Assembly: GCA_017643925.1 (NCBI GenBank)
Contig: JAEPML010000011.1
Coordinates: forward strand, 62,001-126,000
Reading direction: 5' to 3'
Origin: Roseibium sp.
GTDB lineage: Bacteria > Pseudomonadota > Alphaproteobacteria > Rhizobiales > Stappiaceae
DNA length: 64,000 bases
The notes beneath the pieces are model-generated. The model was not told the DNA's origin. It saw only the letters and a list, made by a program, of their open reading frames with translations, and searched no databases. Position numbers and translations under genes: made by a program. Positions 18,371-27,036 of this stretch are shown in pieces; the stretch's first letter is position 1; each line of letters starts with the position of its first letter.

Positions 18371-19185
18371 TGTCCGAGGCTCACGACTATTTCACCGGCG
18401 CGCAAGCGCCGGTGATGGTGCCGGACGCCGGTCTTGGTTCAGCCAGATGCGATCTGACGGTCAAGGGAATGCGCAAGTCCTTTGGCAAGGGGCAGCTGAT
18501 CCTGAAAGGTGTTTCCTTTTCGGTTCATCAAGAAGAAACCGTTGCCCTGATCGGTTCCAACGGAGCAGGAAAGTCAACGGCGCTCAGATGTGCGCTCCGG
18601 CTGATCGAGCCGGATGAAGGCACGGTCGACCTTTTCGGAACAACGATCAGCGATGCCAGACAGAACGTGCTGCGCAGGAGCAGAACCGATGTCGGCTTCG
18701 TGTTTCAAAAGCATAACCTGGTCCCGCGCGTGTCGGCGCTTACAAACGTCATTCACGGCAATCTGGGCCGATCCGGTGGTCCGGCAGGCTGGTCGCAGCT
18801 GTTCGCGTCCAGATCCCTTCGCCAGCAGGCGTTGGCATGCCTGGAAAGGGTGGGGCTATCCGATCACGCCATGAAACGAGCCGACCAACTCTCCGGCGGC
18901 CAGTCTCAGCGTGTTGCGATCGCAAGGGCGCTGATGCAGCAGCCCAGAATGATTGTCGCTGACGAACCAGTTGCAAGTCTTGACCCGGTAGCTGGGCAGG
19001 AAGTCATGGACCTCTTTCACCGGCTGACGAAGGAAGAGGGCATCACCCTGCTGTTCACGTCCCACAATGTTCAGCAGGCGCTGGACTATTCCGACAGAAT
19101 TCTCGCGATCAAGCGCGGTGAAATCGTGCTGGATGCGCCAAGCAATTCTCTCAAGGCCGAAGACCTGAACGAACATTATGGCTGA
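18370..19185 (+). CDS. Second PhnC-like ABC ATPase
   Basis: 271-residue ATPase. Walker A GSNGAGKSTALRC is near residue 58, the Q-loop is FVFQKHNLVPRVSALTNVIHG (PhnC type), the signature is LSGGQSQRVAIARAL and Walker B is IVADEPVASLDP. The N-terminus has about 25 residues ahead of the ABC core. Start and stop overlap both neighbours (TAATG with the binding-protein gene, eight bases with the permease gene), so the three subunits are translationally coupled and form one importer. Confidence 0.92.
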   Translation: MSEAHDYFTGAQAPVMVPDAGLGSARCDLTVKGMRKSFGKGQLILKGVSFSVHQEETVALIGSNGAGKSTALRCALRLIEPDEGTVDLFGTTISDARQNVLRRSRTDVGFVFQKHNLVPRVSALTNVIHGNLGRSGGPAGWSQLFASRSLRQQALACLERVGLSDHAMKRADQLSGGQSQRVAIARALMQQPRMIVADEPVASLDPVAGQEVMDLFHRLTKEEGITLLFTSHNVQQALDYSDRILAIKRGEIVLDAPSNSLKAEDLNEHYG

Positions 19186-20011
19186 TACTCATTCCACACG
19201 GCGCATCAACATGCCCGATCGCTTCGAGCGTCCCGGCATCCTGCAATTCATCGCATATGTGCTGCTCGCGGCCTTTGTCATCTGGTCGTTCCAGGGCGCA
19301 GGCTGGTCTTTTTCCGCGCTCGTGTCAGGTGGTCCAGCCATGGCCGACTTCCTGTCACGCACCTGGCCCCCTTCGATGGACCGCCTGCCGCAACTCTCCA
19401 GTGCGCTGGTAGAGACGTTCCAGATGGCGCTGGTCGGGACAATCATCGGCATCATCGTCAGCCTGCCGCTCGCAATCCTTGCCGCAAAGGGACTGACCAA
19501 ACAATCCTTCGTCTCGCGGATCTTCTATTCCGGCTCCCGCCTGCTGATTGCCCTGTTCCGTACCGTGCCCGACCTGGTCTGGGCGCTGGTTTTCGTCATC
19601 ACAGTCGGGTTGGGTCCATTTGCAGGGACGCTCGCGATCGCCGTAGACACGATCGGGTTCTGCGGTCGCTTCTTTGCCGAGTCGATGGAAGATGTCGAGA
19701 AGGGCCCGAGTGAAGCATTGACAGCGGCGGGCGCCAGCAAGGTCGACACGATTTTCTGCGCGGTTATTCCGGCTGCCATGCCGTCTTTCGTCACCACCTC
19801 CCTGTTTGCACTTGAAAAGGCCACGAGATCTTCGGTCGTTCTCGGGCTGGTTGGTGCCGGGGGGATCGGAATCGAGCTGAAAGTCGCGATGGACTTCTTC
19901 GACTATCAGCTCGCCATGACCATCATCCTCATGATTTTCGTGCTGGTTCTTCTTGTTGAACGGATCGGAAGCATCGCACGCAATCGAATCCTGGAAGGAA
20001 ATACCCAATGA
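19178..20011 (+). CDS. Second-cluster PhnE-like permease
   Basis: 277-residue inner-membrane permease with about six hydrophobic helices, the first at about 20-40. The ATPase-contact loop is KGPSEALTAAGASKVDT, followed by FCAVIPAAMPSF, and SSVVLGLVGAGGIGIELKV is the conserved PhnE block. Only one permease accompanies this system, in contrast to the paired PhnE of the other operon, so it should homodimerise. Its ATG lies inside the ATPase gene, and its TGA overlaps the ATG of the methyltransferase gene. Confidence 0.92.
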   Translation: MADTHSTRRINMPDRFERPGILQFIAYVLLAAFVIWSFQGAGWSFSALVSGGPAMADFLSRTWPPSMDRLPQLSSALVETFQMALVGTIIGIIVSLPLAILAAKGLTKQSFVSRIFYSGSRLLIALFRTVPDLVWALVFVITVGLGPFAGTLAIAVDTIGFCGRFFAESMEDVEKGPSEALTAAGASKVDTIFCAVIPAAMPSFVTTSLFALEKATRSSVVLGLVGAGGIGIELKVAMDFFDYQLAMTIILMIFVLVLLVERIGSIARNRILEGNTQ

Positions 20012-20688
20012 CGAACACTCTGACACTTGAGAAAACCGACACCGCGCACCTTGCGTGGGAAGAACGCTGGCAAACCGAAGAGGGAAGGGCCGACTGGCTG
20101 CGACCTGACGAAGGCGTGGCCGCGCTGGTAGACAAACTGATGCAAAACACACCGGTCAAGGCGCTGGACCTGGGCTGTGGTGTTGGTCGGCATGCCTTGG
20201 CCTTTGCGCGTGCCGGGTTCGAGACACACGCGATGGACTTGTCCGAAGCCGGTCTTGAGGAGGTGCAGAAAAGCGCCCGTGCAGCAGGATTGGAAGTTGC
20301 CACGCATCTCGCGCCGATGACGGAACTTCCCTTTGAAGACAACAGTTTCGACTATGTCCTGTCCTTCAACGTGATCTATCACGGTGATCCGAAGATTGTT
20401 CGCACCGCCATTTCCGAGATCACGCGCGTGTTGAAGCCTGGCGGTCTCTATCAGGGAACGATGCTGTCGAAACGCAACAGCAACGTTGGAATCGGAACCG
20501 AGGTCGCTCCGGGCACATGGGTCCGGGAAGGGGACGGCGACAAGAATCATCCGCACTTTTATTGCAATGCGGCCGAATTGATCGATCTGTTTGGCGCGTT
20601 TGAGCTTTGTTACCTGGAAGACCGGGAGCATTCGAAACCCGGCAGCTGGCACTGGCACCTGACTGCCGAGTCGCAGAAGAAGGGCTGA
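20008..20688 (+). CDS. Class I SAM-dependent methyltransferase coupled to transporter operon
   Basis: 226-residue soluble methyltransferase. Motif I is LDLGCGVG at residues 53-60, an acidic motif II follows in THAMDLSEAG, and motif IV/post-I is in FDYVLSFNVIYHGDP with VLKPGG after it. The fold resembles TehB/type-11 small-molecule methyltransferases. No membrane segment or signal is present, so it acts in the cytoplasm. Its ATG overlaps the permease stop (ATGA), the strongest sign that its substrate is linked to what the transporter imports. What is methylated is not known. A His-rich C-terminus (SWHWHL) is notable. Confidence 0.88.
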   Translation: MTNTLTLEKTDTAHLAWEERWQTEEGRADWLRPDEGVAALVDKLMQNTPVKALDLGCGVGRHALAFARAGFETHAMDLSEAGLEEVQKSARAAGLEVATHLAPMTELPFEDNSFDYVLSFNVIYHGDPKIVRTAISEITRVLKPGGLYQGTMLSKRNSNVGIGTEVAPGTWVREGDGDKNHPHFYCNAAELIDLFGAFELCYLEDREHSKPGSWHWHLTAESQKKG

Positions 20689-20694
20689 ATCAGG

Positions 20695-20733
20695 AAGGCG
20701 GGTGGCCGGTCTGAGGACCCGGAGGCCCGCCTT
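20695..20733 (+). terminator. Hairpin after the methyltransferase operon
   Basis: AAGGCGGG (20695-20702) pairs with CCCGCCTT (20726-20733), with a further CCGG/CCGG stem inside. It starts six bases after the stop codon. No T-run follows, so it may be a weak or bidirectional terminator. Confidence 0.5.
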
Positions 20734-20901
20734 CATCTCGGAAAACGGAGATAAATCTCCAGTTCGGCAACCGGTAAACTTTGGGGGTTGCCAGCATAGG
20801 CCATTGGAAAATGTCCGGAAAAGCGTTAGGACGACGGATACGGTCTTCTGAGATCGGGCAGGGCGCTTAGGGTAATTCAACGGTTTCCGGGAAGACGGTA
20901 C

Positions 20902-22347
20902 TTGATTTTTCTCAGACCAGTTTTGAACGTTCTTGGATTTCTGTATGTCGGCCTGGCAACTGCCATGCTCATTCCCGCCATTGTTGACGTGGCCCAGAAG
21001 AACGCTGACTGGCAGGCCTTTGTTTTCTCCGCCTTGCTGACCGGCATGATCGGCATGCTGCTCTCGCTTGCTGTCGGCGGAGCGCTTCGGGACGGACTGG
21101 ATACCCGTCAGACCTTCATCCTGACCACACTTGCCTGGGCGACGCTGCCGGCCTTCGGTGCATTGCCGTTCCTTTGGCTCGGTGTCGGTTATGCAGACGC
21201 AGTCTTCGAGGCGGTGTCCGGGTTCACGACAACAGGATCCACAGTGCTGACAGGCCTCGACGGTTTGCCTCCCGGGCTTCTCGTCTGGCGGTCGATCATG
21301 CAATGGATGGGCGGTGTCGGCATCATCGTCATGGCCATCGTCCTGCTGCCGTTTCTGCGGATCGGCGGTATGCAGCTCTTCCAAAGCGAAAGCTCGGATC
21401 GTTCGGAAAAAATCGTCAGCCGCTCCGTGGAGCTGATCCGCCTGCTGGGACTGGCCTACCTCTTCCTGACCGTGCTCTGCGTGGTCGCATATATCGCGAC
21501 CGGAATGGAATTGTTCGATGCGTTCAACCACGCTCTGACAACTATTGCCACGGGTGGTTATTCCACCCACGACCTGTCCTTCGGCTACTTCAAGAATCCG
21601 GCTTCGGGCTGGGTCGCGATCGTTTTCATGATCATCGGGGCCTTGCCGTTCGTGCTGATCATCCAGGCCCTGCGTGGACATCCGTTGCAGCTCTGGCGGG
21701 ACCCGCAGGTCCGTGCCTTGCTTGGGTTTCTCGCCCTGGTGTCGCTCACGCTTACTGTCTATCTCGGTATCAACATGCGTTTTCCGTTCGACGAGGCGCT
21801 GCTGCGTGCCACGTTCAACGTGGTCTCCATCGTCACGGGAACCGGCTATGCGCTGGGTGATTTCTCCCAATGGGGTGCGCCCGTTGTCGGCATTTCGCTT
21901 CTGTTGATGTTTGTCGGCGGCTGCACAGGATCGACCACCGGCGGCATCAAGATCTTCCGCTTTCTGGTTTTCTTCGGCACGGTTCGCGCCCATTTGCGGC
22001 GCATGGTCCGACCGCACAGGATCATGTCGGAAGAATATGCCGGAACGCGCCTGACCCCGGAGCTCTCCTTCTCGGTTCTGGCGTTCCTGGTCGTCTACAT
22101 GGGGTCGGTCGGTATCATCACCGTGGCCCTGTCATTCTTTGATCTGGACCTAGTGACGGCGATTTCCGCTGCCGCGACGTCGGTTGGCAATGTCGGGCCG
22201 GGTCTCGGGCCCGTCATTGGCCCCGCCGGACACTTCGCGCCGCTACCCGACGGTGCCAAATGGCTGTTGTCCTTCGCCATGCTCGTGGGACGGCTTGAGC
22301 TCTTTACCGTGCTTGTCCTGCTGGATCCGGATTTCTGGTCCAAGTGA
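20902..22347 (+). CDS. trkH: TrkH family potassium uptake protein
   Basis: Potassium-translocating subunit of the Trk system, 481 residues with about ten to twelve membrane segments. The four P-loop filters can be seen: TTTGSTVLTG, ATGGYSTHDL, VTGTGYALGD and SVGNVGPGLG. The regulatory TrkA is not in the window. The start is TTG at 20902, chosen because the encoded IFLRPVLNVLGFLYVGLA aligns with the normal TrkH N-terminus and GGAAGA lies just upstream. The 213-base gap before it contains the palindrome GGAGATAAATCTCC at 20747-20760. Confidence 0.93.
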   Translation: MIFLRPVLNVLGFLYVGLATAMLIPAIVDVAQKNADWQAFVFSALLTGMIGMLLSLAVGGALRDGLDTRQTFILTTLAWATLPAFGALPFLWLGVGYADAVFEAVSGFTTTGSTVLTGLDGLPPGLLVWRSIMQWMGGVGIIVMAIVLLPFLRIGGMQLFQSESSDRSEKIVSRSVELIRLLGLAYLFLTVLCVVAYIATGMELFDAFNHALTTIATGGYSTHDLSFGYFKNPASGWVAIVFMIIGALPFVLIIQALRGHPLQLWRDPQVRALLGFLALVSLTLTVYLGINMRFPFDEALLRATFNVVSIVTGTGYALGDFSQWGAPVVGISLLLMFVGGCTGSTTGGIKIFRFLVFFGTVRAHLRRMVRPHRIMSEEYAGTRLTPELSFSVLAFLVVYMGSVGIITVALSFFDLDLVTAISAAATSVGNVGPGLGPVIGPAGHFAPLPDGAKWLLSFAMLVGRLELFTVLVLLDPDFWSK

Positions 22348-22389
22348 TCCTCTAATCCCGCAGTCCTTGTTGCCTCGGAAGGATATCCG

Positions 22390-23094
22390 ATGAAGTTTGC
22401 CGAACCGCTGATCAGTGGCCGTCTTGTCAAGCGATACAAGCGCTTCCTGGCCGACGTTGTTCTCGACGAAACCGGTGAGGAAATTACGGCGCACTGTGCC
22501 AATCCGGGATCCATGCTGGGCTTGAAGGAACCGGGATCGCGCGTCTGGCTGTCAAAATCCGACAATCCGAAGCGCAAGCTGAAATACTCCTGGGAGATCA
22601 TGGAGGCCGATGGTGCCCTTGTCGGGATCAACACTGCCCATCCCAACAGGCTGGTGGAAGAAGCCATCGAGGAGGGCCGTATTTCCGGCCTTGCCGGTTA
22701 TGAAAGCCTTCGCAGGGAAGTGAAATACGGCAAGAATTCCCGCATCGACATTCTGCTGGAAGGACCTGCCGGAGAACAGACCTTCGTTGAGGTCAAGAAC
22801 GTCCATCTGATGCGGGACCCCGGACTGGCCGAGTTCCCCGACAGCGTGACGGCACGGGGTGCAAAACACCTTGTCGAGCTCGCCGACATGGTTCGCGAAG
22901 GCCACCGTGCCGCGATGGTGTTCCTGGTCCAGCGTCCCGATTGCGATCGTTTCAGCCTGGCTTCGGATATTGATCCGAACTATGCGAAGGCTTTTGCCGA
23001 GGCGAAGAAGGCCGGTGTAGAAGCTTACGCGATCGGCTGCGATGTCAGGGTCGATGGGATCGACGCCGTCCGGACCGTCGAGATCGTCATCTGA
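22390..23094 (+). CDS. sfsA: SfsA, DNA/RNA nuclease-like protein
   Basis: 234-residue SfsA (sugar fermentation stimulation) family protein. The N-terminal OB-like part contains RRYKRFLADV-type sequence (VKRYKRFLADVVLDETGE) and THCANPGSM-like AHCANPGSMLG. The C-terminal half has the PD-(D/E)XK-like core RIDILLEG followed by TFVEVKNVHL, the nuclease-type signature. GGAAGGA precedes the ATG. The cellular role is poorly defined; the Escherichia coli protein binds nucleic acid. Confidence 0.94.
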   Translation: MKFAEPLISGRLVKRYKRFLADVVLDETGEEITAHCANPGSMLGLKEPGSRVWLSKSDNPKRKLKYSWEIMEADGALVGINTAHPNRLVEEAIEEGRISGLAGYESLRREVKYGKNSRIDILLEGPAGEQTFVEVKNVHLMRDPGLAEFPDSVTARGAKHLVELADMVREGHRAAMVFLVQRPDCDRFSLASDIDPNYAKAFAEAKKAGVEAYAIGCDVRVDGIDAVRTVEIVI

Positions 23095-23121
23095 GCGGGC
23101 CGAGCTTGCGATTCTGCAGGT

Positions 23122-23793
23122 TCAAGCCTGGCGGACCACAATCGGAGTGCCGTCCGGTACCCGGTTGTAGAGGTCGATAATGTCCTGCTGCAGCAGGCGA
23201 ACACACCCTGATGAGACCGCCTGACCGATCGACCAGGTTTCCGAAGTGCCGTGCAGCCGGTAGAGCGTGTCCCGATTGCCCTCGAAGATGTAAAGCGCAC
23301 GCGCGCCCAGCGGGTTCTCCAGTCCGGGCTCCATGCCGCCCCGGTATTTTTCAAGCTCCGGTTCGCGCGCAATCATGTCTGCAGGCGGTGTCCAGCGCGG
23401 CCAGGCACGTTTGTACTGGATGCGGGCCCGTCCCCCCCAGGCAAAGCCGGCACGACCGATGCCGACGCCGTAACGCATGGCCTTGCCGCCTTCCATCGTC
23501 AGATAGAGAAAACGGTTCGGCGTTTCGACGATGATCGTGCCAGCGGGTTCCGGTGCGGCGTAATCGACGAGTTGTCGATAATAGACCGGATCGATCTTGG
23601 TCAGGTCGACGGCCGGTATCGGGAAGCGTTCCTCCGGCATGGCACGGTACATCTGGAGATATTCCGGAGAGATCGGTCGTCCCGTCGTCGTGGTCAGTCT
23701 CGTATTTGCCGGCAGCGGGGGCTGTCTGCTGGTGGTGCAGCCGGCCGCGAGTGCGGCCATCGCTGAGGCAATGAAAAGGCGTCGGTTCAGCAT
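23122..23793 (-). CDS. L,D-transpeptidase lipoprotein (YkuD)
   Basis: Cell-wall L,D-transpeptidase, 223 residues. MLNRRLFIASAMAALAAGC is a lipoprotein signal with lipobox AAGC, so the enzyme should be anchored in the periplasm. The YkuD domain ends in the catalytic block HGTSETWSIGQAVSSGCVRL, with the His-Gly and the SSGCVR nucleophile Cys. Such enzymes form 3-3 cross-links or attach proteins to peptidoglycan. ATG 23793 is chosen as it begins the signal peptide. The frame stays open upstream without one. It converges on sfsA. Confidence 0.92.
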   Translation of the reverse strand: MLNRRLFIASAMAALAAGCTTSRQPPLPANTRLTTTTGRPISPEYLQMYRAMPEERFPIPAVDLTKIDPVYYRQLVDYAAPEPAGTIIVETPNRFLYLTMEGGKAMRYGVGIGRAGFAWGGRARIQYKRAWPRWTPPADMIAREPELEKYRGGMEPGLENPLGARALYIFEGNRDTLYRLHGTSETWSIGQAVSSGCVRLLQQDIIDLYNRVPDGTPIVVRQA

Positions 23794-23871
23794 TCCAGGT
23801 TCCATCCGGGTGTTAGAGCAGTTTCCTGCGGCGGCGCTTGCGTCAGCCCCATGACGGCTTCGCAGTGGCAA

Positions 23872-23907
23872 GAAAACGGCCGGTCGGACATTCATGTCCA
23901 ACCGGCC
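23872..23907 (-). terminator. Rho-independent terminator of the gpt transcript
   Basis: GGCCGGT (23878-23884) pairs with ACCGGCC (23901-23907), and GGACAT pairs with ATGTCC inside, separated by one mismatch. On the reverse strand the stem is followed by TTTTCTT. It lies downstream of the phosphoribosyltransferase gene. Confidence 0.75.
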
Positions 23908-24013
23908 TGGTTCAGCCCTTATCAGGATATTTCCGGCGGAAACGTGGCAGGGATTTCACAAGTGAAACTTCTGCACGCGCTATCGTGCGCGGTGTTGCCT
24001 TTCTGCCGCGCGG

Positions 24014-24523
24014 TCAGCCGGCCGTGTCTTTTGAAAGCGGCGGCTGGAACTGCCAGCCCATGTCCCAGGGGAAATAGATCCAGGTGTCCTGGGAAACTTC
24101 GGTGATGAATGTGTCGACCATCGGGACACCGACCGGCTTTGCGTAAACCGTGGCATAATGCGCCTTCGGCAACATCTCGCGGACAACCTTCAGGGTCTTG
24201 CCGGTGTCGACCAGATCATCGATGACGAGCACACCGCTGCCTTCACCGTCTTCGAGGTCGACCACCTTCGGGTCGACCGGCTTGATGACTTTCAGCGCAC
24301 CCTGGTTGTCGTAGTCGTGATAGGAGGCAATGCACACGGTTTCGATGGTTCGGATGCCCAGCTCACGGGCGACAATGCCTGCAGGGACGAGGCCGCCGCG
24401 GGTAATGCAGACGATGGCTTTCCACTCACCCTCGCTCGACAGCCTCCAGGCCAGCGCACGGGAATCTCTGTGAAACATGTCCCACGATACCGGGAACGCT
24501 TTGTCTTGAGCTGGGTTTTCCAT
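24014..24523 (-). CDS. gpt: Xanthine/guanine phosphoribosyltransferase
   Basis: 169-residue purine phosphoribosyltransferase that salvages xanthine, guanine and perhaps hypoxanthine with PRPP. The PRPP loop is [15 protein letters not shown] near residue 100, and the pyrophosphate loop lies in [12 protein letters not shown]. The length and the [17 protein letters not shown] start fit Gpt of alphaproteobacteria. The start is at 24523, 16 bases after the CinA-like gene stop, suggesting cotranscription. A terminator follows. Confidence 0.92.
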   Translation of the reverse strand: MENPAQDKAFPVSWDMFHRDSRALAWRLSSEGEWKAIVCITRGGLVPAGIVARELGIRTIETVCIASYHDYDNQGALKVIKPVDPKVVDLEDGEGSGVLVIDDLVDTGKTLKVVREMLPKAHYATVYAKPVGVPMVDTFITEVSQDTWIYFPWDMGWQFQPPLSKDTAG

Positions 24524-24538
24524 AATCCGTCCTTCAGG

Positions 24539-25282
24539 TTAGCCTGAGATCTCTGCAACAGCCCGCGCCACATCTTCGGTCGCGGCCTTCAAAATGTTTT
24601 CGTCTCGTGAGCGGATCACGATCGACGTGGTGAATTTCCCGTCCGAAGCTTTCGGATAGGAGCCGATCAGCGTGTCGGGATAAGCGTCCTGAATGGCCGC
24701 GAGGCGCTCGGCAATCCGGCTCTCGGGCAAGTCGGCACTGACCGTTTCGGACAGCATTTTCGTTCCGGTTCTCAGCGTTGGCGCGATTGCATCCATCATT
24801 GCCTGCATGATGGATGGGACACCTGCCATGACGTGAACATTGCCAATCCTGAAACCGGGAGCCTTCGACACCTTGTTCTGGATAAGCTCGGCCCCTTCCG
24901 GTATGCGCGCCATGCGCTGGCGCGCCGGGGTGAACTGTCCGGGTGGGTAGTGTTTTTCAAGAATTGCCACAGCGCGTGGATCGAGATTCAGGGGAACGTC
25001 AAAGGCTGCGGCGACGCTTTCGGCGGTAATGTCGTCATGTGTCGGGCCAATGCCCCCGGACGTGAACACGTAGTCGTACCGGTTGCGCAGTGCATTGACG
25101 GCGTCAGCTATGTCGCTTTTGTCGTCCAGGACAACTCGGACCTCTTTCAGATCGATGCCGAGCGAGGTCATGTAATCGGCCACAAAGCCGATATTCTTGT
25201 CCTTGGTCCGGCCCGAGAGAATTTCATCACCAATGACCAGAAACGCAGCAGTGACCACTTCGTCTGCTTTCTGTTCGGCCAT
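24539..25282 (-). CDS. CinA-like molybdopterin-binding domain protein
   Basis: 247-residue protein consisting of the MoaB/Mog-like domain found at the N-terminus of CinA. The fold is marked by LVIGDEILSGRTKDKN near the start and by FTSGGIGPTHDDITAESVA, the pterin-binding type loop. The C-terminal nicotinamide-mononucleotide deamidase domain of full CinA is absent, so only a nucleotide/pterin hydrolase-type role (such as ADP-ribose pyrophosphatase activity) can be considered. ATG 25282 is chosen since GGGAG stands eight bases before it. A longer start at 25300 is possible. Confidence 0.88.
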   Translation of the reverse strand: MAEQKADEVVTAAFLVIGDEILSGRTKDKNIGFVADYMTSLGIDLKEVRVVLDDKSDIADAVNALRNRYDYVFTSGGIGPTHDDITAESVAAAFDVPLNLDPRAVAILEKHYPPGQFTPARQRMARIPEGAELIQNKVSKAPGFRIGNVHVMAGVPSIMQAMMDAIAPTLRTGTKMLSETVSADLPESRIAERLAAIQDAYPDTLIGSYPKASDGKFTTSIVIRSRDENILKAATEDVARAVAEISG

Positions 25283-25355
25283 TGCAATACTCCCTGACAC
25301 GTGAATGGAGACTGGCTTTAGCCCAGCTTGCCGCCGGGCTCAAGCAAAAGCGCTG

Positions 25356-26558
25356 TTACTGGTCCTGTGTCCAACCGTAAATTTCGTCGAACCGGGCGGT
25401 CAGCGTTTCGGGATTTGAATATTTGAGCACGGCATCCCTGGCCATTGCCGGGACGCCTGAAAAATGAAAAATCCGGGCATTCTTGCTGGCGATTCCCTGG
25501 ATGTGGGCCGCCCTCGATTTGCGCTGGCGCTCGAAGGATCGCAATGCCGCCGGTATGTTGTCGGTTGTACCGGAAAGGTGTTTTGCCAGGATCGCGGCGT
25601 CTTCGATCGCCATGGCTGCCCCTTGTGCCATGTAGGGCAGCATCGCGTGTGCGGCATCCCCCAGAAGGGCGACATGGCCATGCGTCCAGGGTCCCGTGGC
25701 ATCGATGTTGCACAGCGCCCATTTCAACCAGTTTTCCGGTATGCCGATCAGGTTGCGAACGTCGGCCGGCCAGTCCTTGAAGACGTGCAGAAGTGTCTCC
25801 CTGTCAGCCTTTGCCGACCAGGTTTCGTCTTCCCAGTCTTCCTGCACCAGGGCGACGATGTTGAGCTCTTTGCCTGCCCGGATCTGGTAATGCACCAGGT
25901 GAGAATTCCGGTGGAGCCAGAGCCCCGAATCTCCGCGCCACCTGTCCGGAATCTTGTCGATCGGAATCGTGGTCCGGTAGGCAACCTGGCCGCTGAACCG
26001 GGCGTTCTGGTGTCCAGGGACGAGTTTTCTTGTCTTTGACCAGACGCCATCGGCCCCGATCAGCGCCCGGCATTCGAGTTTCTCAAGTGCACCTTCCTTT
26101 TCATAGGTGCACAGAAGATGATCGTAGGGAGATGGGCCCAGTTCCTGGACGGTGGATGCCAGTTGCACCGTGATCCCGTCGGTTTCCCGGACAAGCTGGA
26201 GCAGAACCTGCTGCAAGTCCGCCCGATGAACCACCCAGAAGGGATTGCCGTGGCGGGACTTCACGTAGCTGCCGAGTGGGACATGCGCCAATTCATTGCC
26301 GGATCTGCCGGAATAGATCCGAAGATTGTCCGGCGCATAGGCATATGGTTCGAGGGCATCGAGCACACCCAGCCGGTTCAGCACGCTGCAGGCATTGGGT
26401 GACAACTGAAGCCCGGCACCGACTTCCGAGATTTCACGCGCACGTTCCAGAAGAAGGATTTCGTGGCCGTTTCGGCGCAAGGCAAGCGCAGCGGTCAGAC
26501 CGCCGATACCGGCGCCCGCTATCACGATCGGGTGTGAAGGGGCCGCGTCGCTGTTCAT
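25356..26558 (-). CDS. FAD-dependent aromatic monooxygenase (salicylate hydroxylase-like)
   Basis: 400-residue group A flavoprotein hydroxylase. The dinucleotide motif is VIAGAGIGGLTAALAL near residue 11, the DG motif region contains LIGADGVWSKTR, and the GD motif is LLGDAAHAMLPYMAQGA. Such enzymes hydroxylate salicylate, 3- or 6-hydroxybenzoate or related aromatics with NAD(P)H and O2. The exact substrate cannot be read, and no ring-cleavage gene is next to it. The start is ATG 26558, 15 bases after the zinc-finger gene stop on the same strand. Confidence 0.9.
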   Translation of the reverse strand: MNSDAAPSHPIVIAGAGIGGLTAALALRRNGHEILLLERAREISEVGAGLQLSPNACSVLNRLGVLDALEPYAYAPDNLRIYSGRSGNELAHVPLGSYVKSRHGNPFWVVHRADLQQVLLQLVRETDGITVQLASTVQELGPSPYDHLLCTYEKEGALEKLECRALIGADGVWSKTRKLVPGHQNARFSGQVAYRTTIPIDKIPDRWRGDSGLWLHRNSHLVHYQIRAGKELNIVALVQEDWEDETWSAKADRETLLHVFKDWPADVRNLIGIPENWLKWALCNIDATGPWTHGHVALLGDAAHAMLPYMAQGAAMAIEDAAILAKHLSGTTDNIPAALRSFERQRKSRAAHIQGIASKNARIFHFSGVPAMARDAVLKYSNPETLTARFDEIYGWTQDQ

Positions 26559-26573
26559 GAGACTTGAGCGGAT

Positions 26574-26819
26574 TTAGGCCGCGGCCGGCGTCCAGGTGCA
26601 GTCCGACGGAGAGGATGCATAGGCGTCCAGTGTGCTGTCATACTTGTAAAGCGTCGAGCAGTAGGGGCAGACGATGGAATCTTCACTTCCCATATCGAGG
26701 AAGACATGCGGGTGATCGAAAGGGGGATGTGCACCGATGCACATGAATTTGCGCGCACCAATCGCGACTGAATCATGACCGCTGGAATTCTGAAAGTGCG
26801 GTACTGCCTGATCCGCCAT
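26574..26819 (-). CDS. CHCC-type zinc-finger domain protein
   Basis: 81-residue protein of the zf-CHCC family, related to the zinc-binding NDUFS6 part of complex I. The ligands are Cys in KFMCIGAHPPFDHPHVF, a following His, and the pair in VCPYCSTLYKY. In alphaproteobacteria a protein of this family is a widespread small partner of respiratory or aerobic enzymes. Here it precedes an FAD monooxygenase gene, and the role is unproven. The start is ATG 26819. Confidence 0.9.
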   Translation of the reverse strand: MADQAVPHFQNSSGHDSVAIGARKFMCIGAHPPFDHPHVFLDMGSEDSIVCPYCSTLYKYDSTLDAYASSPSDCTWTPAAA

Positions 26820-27036
26820 CGTGACGTTCCTTTTTAATCTCGGGACATGGCTCCCGTTACCAAGTTTTCGAGACCATATCCACTAGTTCGTGCAAAGGGT
26901 AGGGGCAACATGCCGCGTTTCTCCACCATTTGCTGGTGAAACCGTCATTTTCCAATTTGCGCTTTGCCAAGCGCCGCAATTGCCCTTACTGTAACGGACA
27001 ATCTATTTTCCGTTTACGTAAGGGTTACTTTCTCTT

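Noticed and set aside
27014..27021. TTACGTAA palindrome before the first alpha/beta hydrolase as a regulator site
   Set aside because: Only eight bases and no flanking symmetry; too likely by chance.
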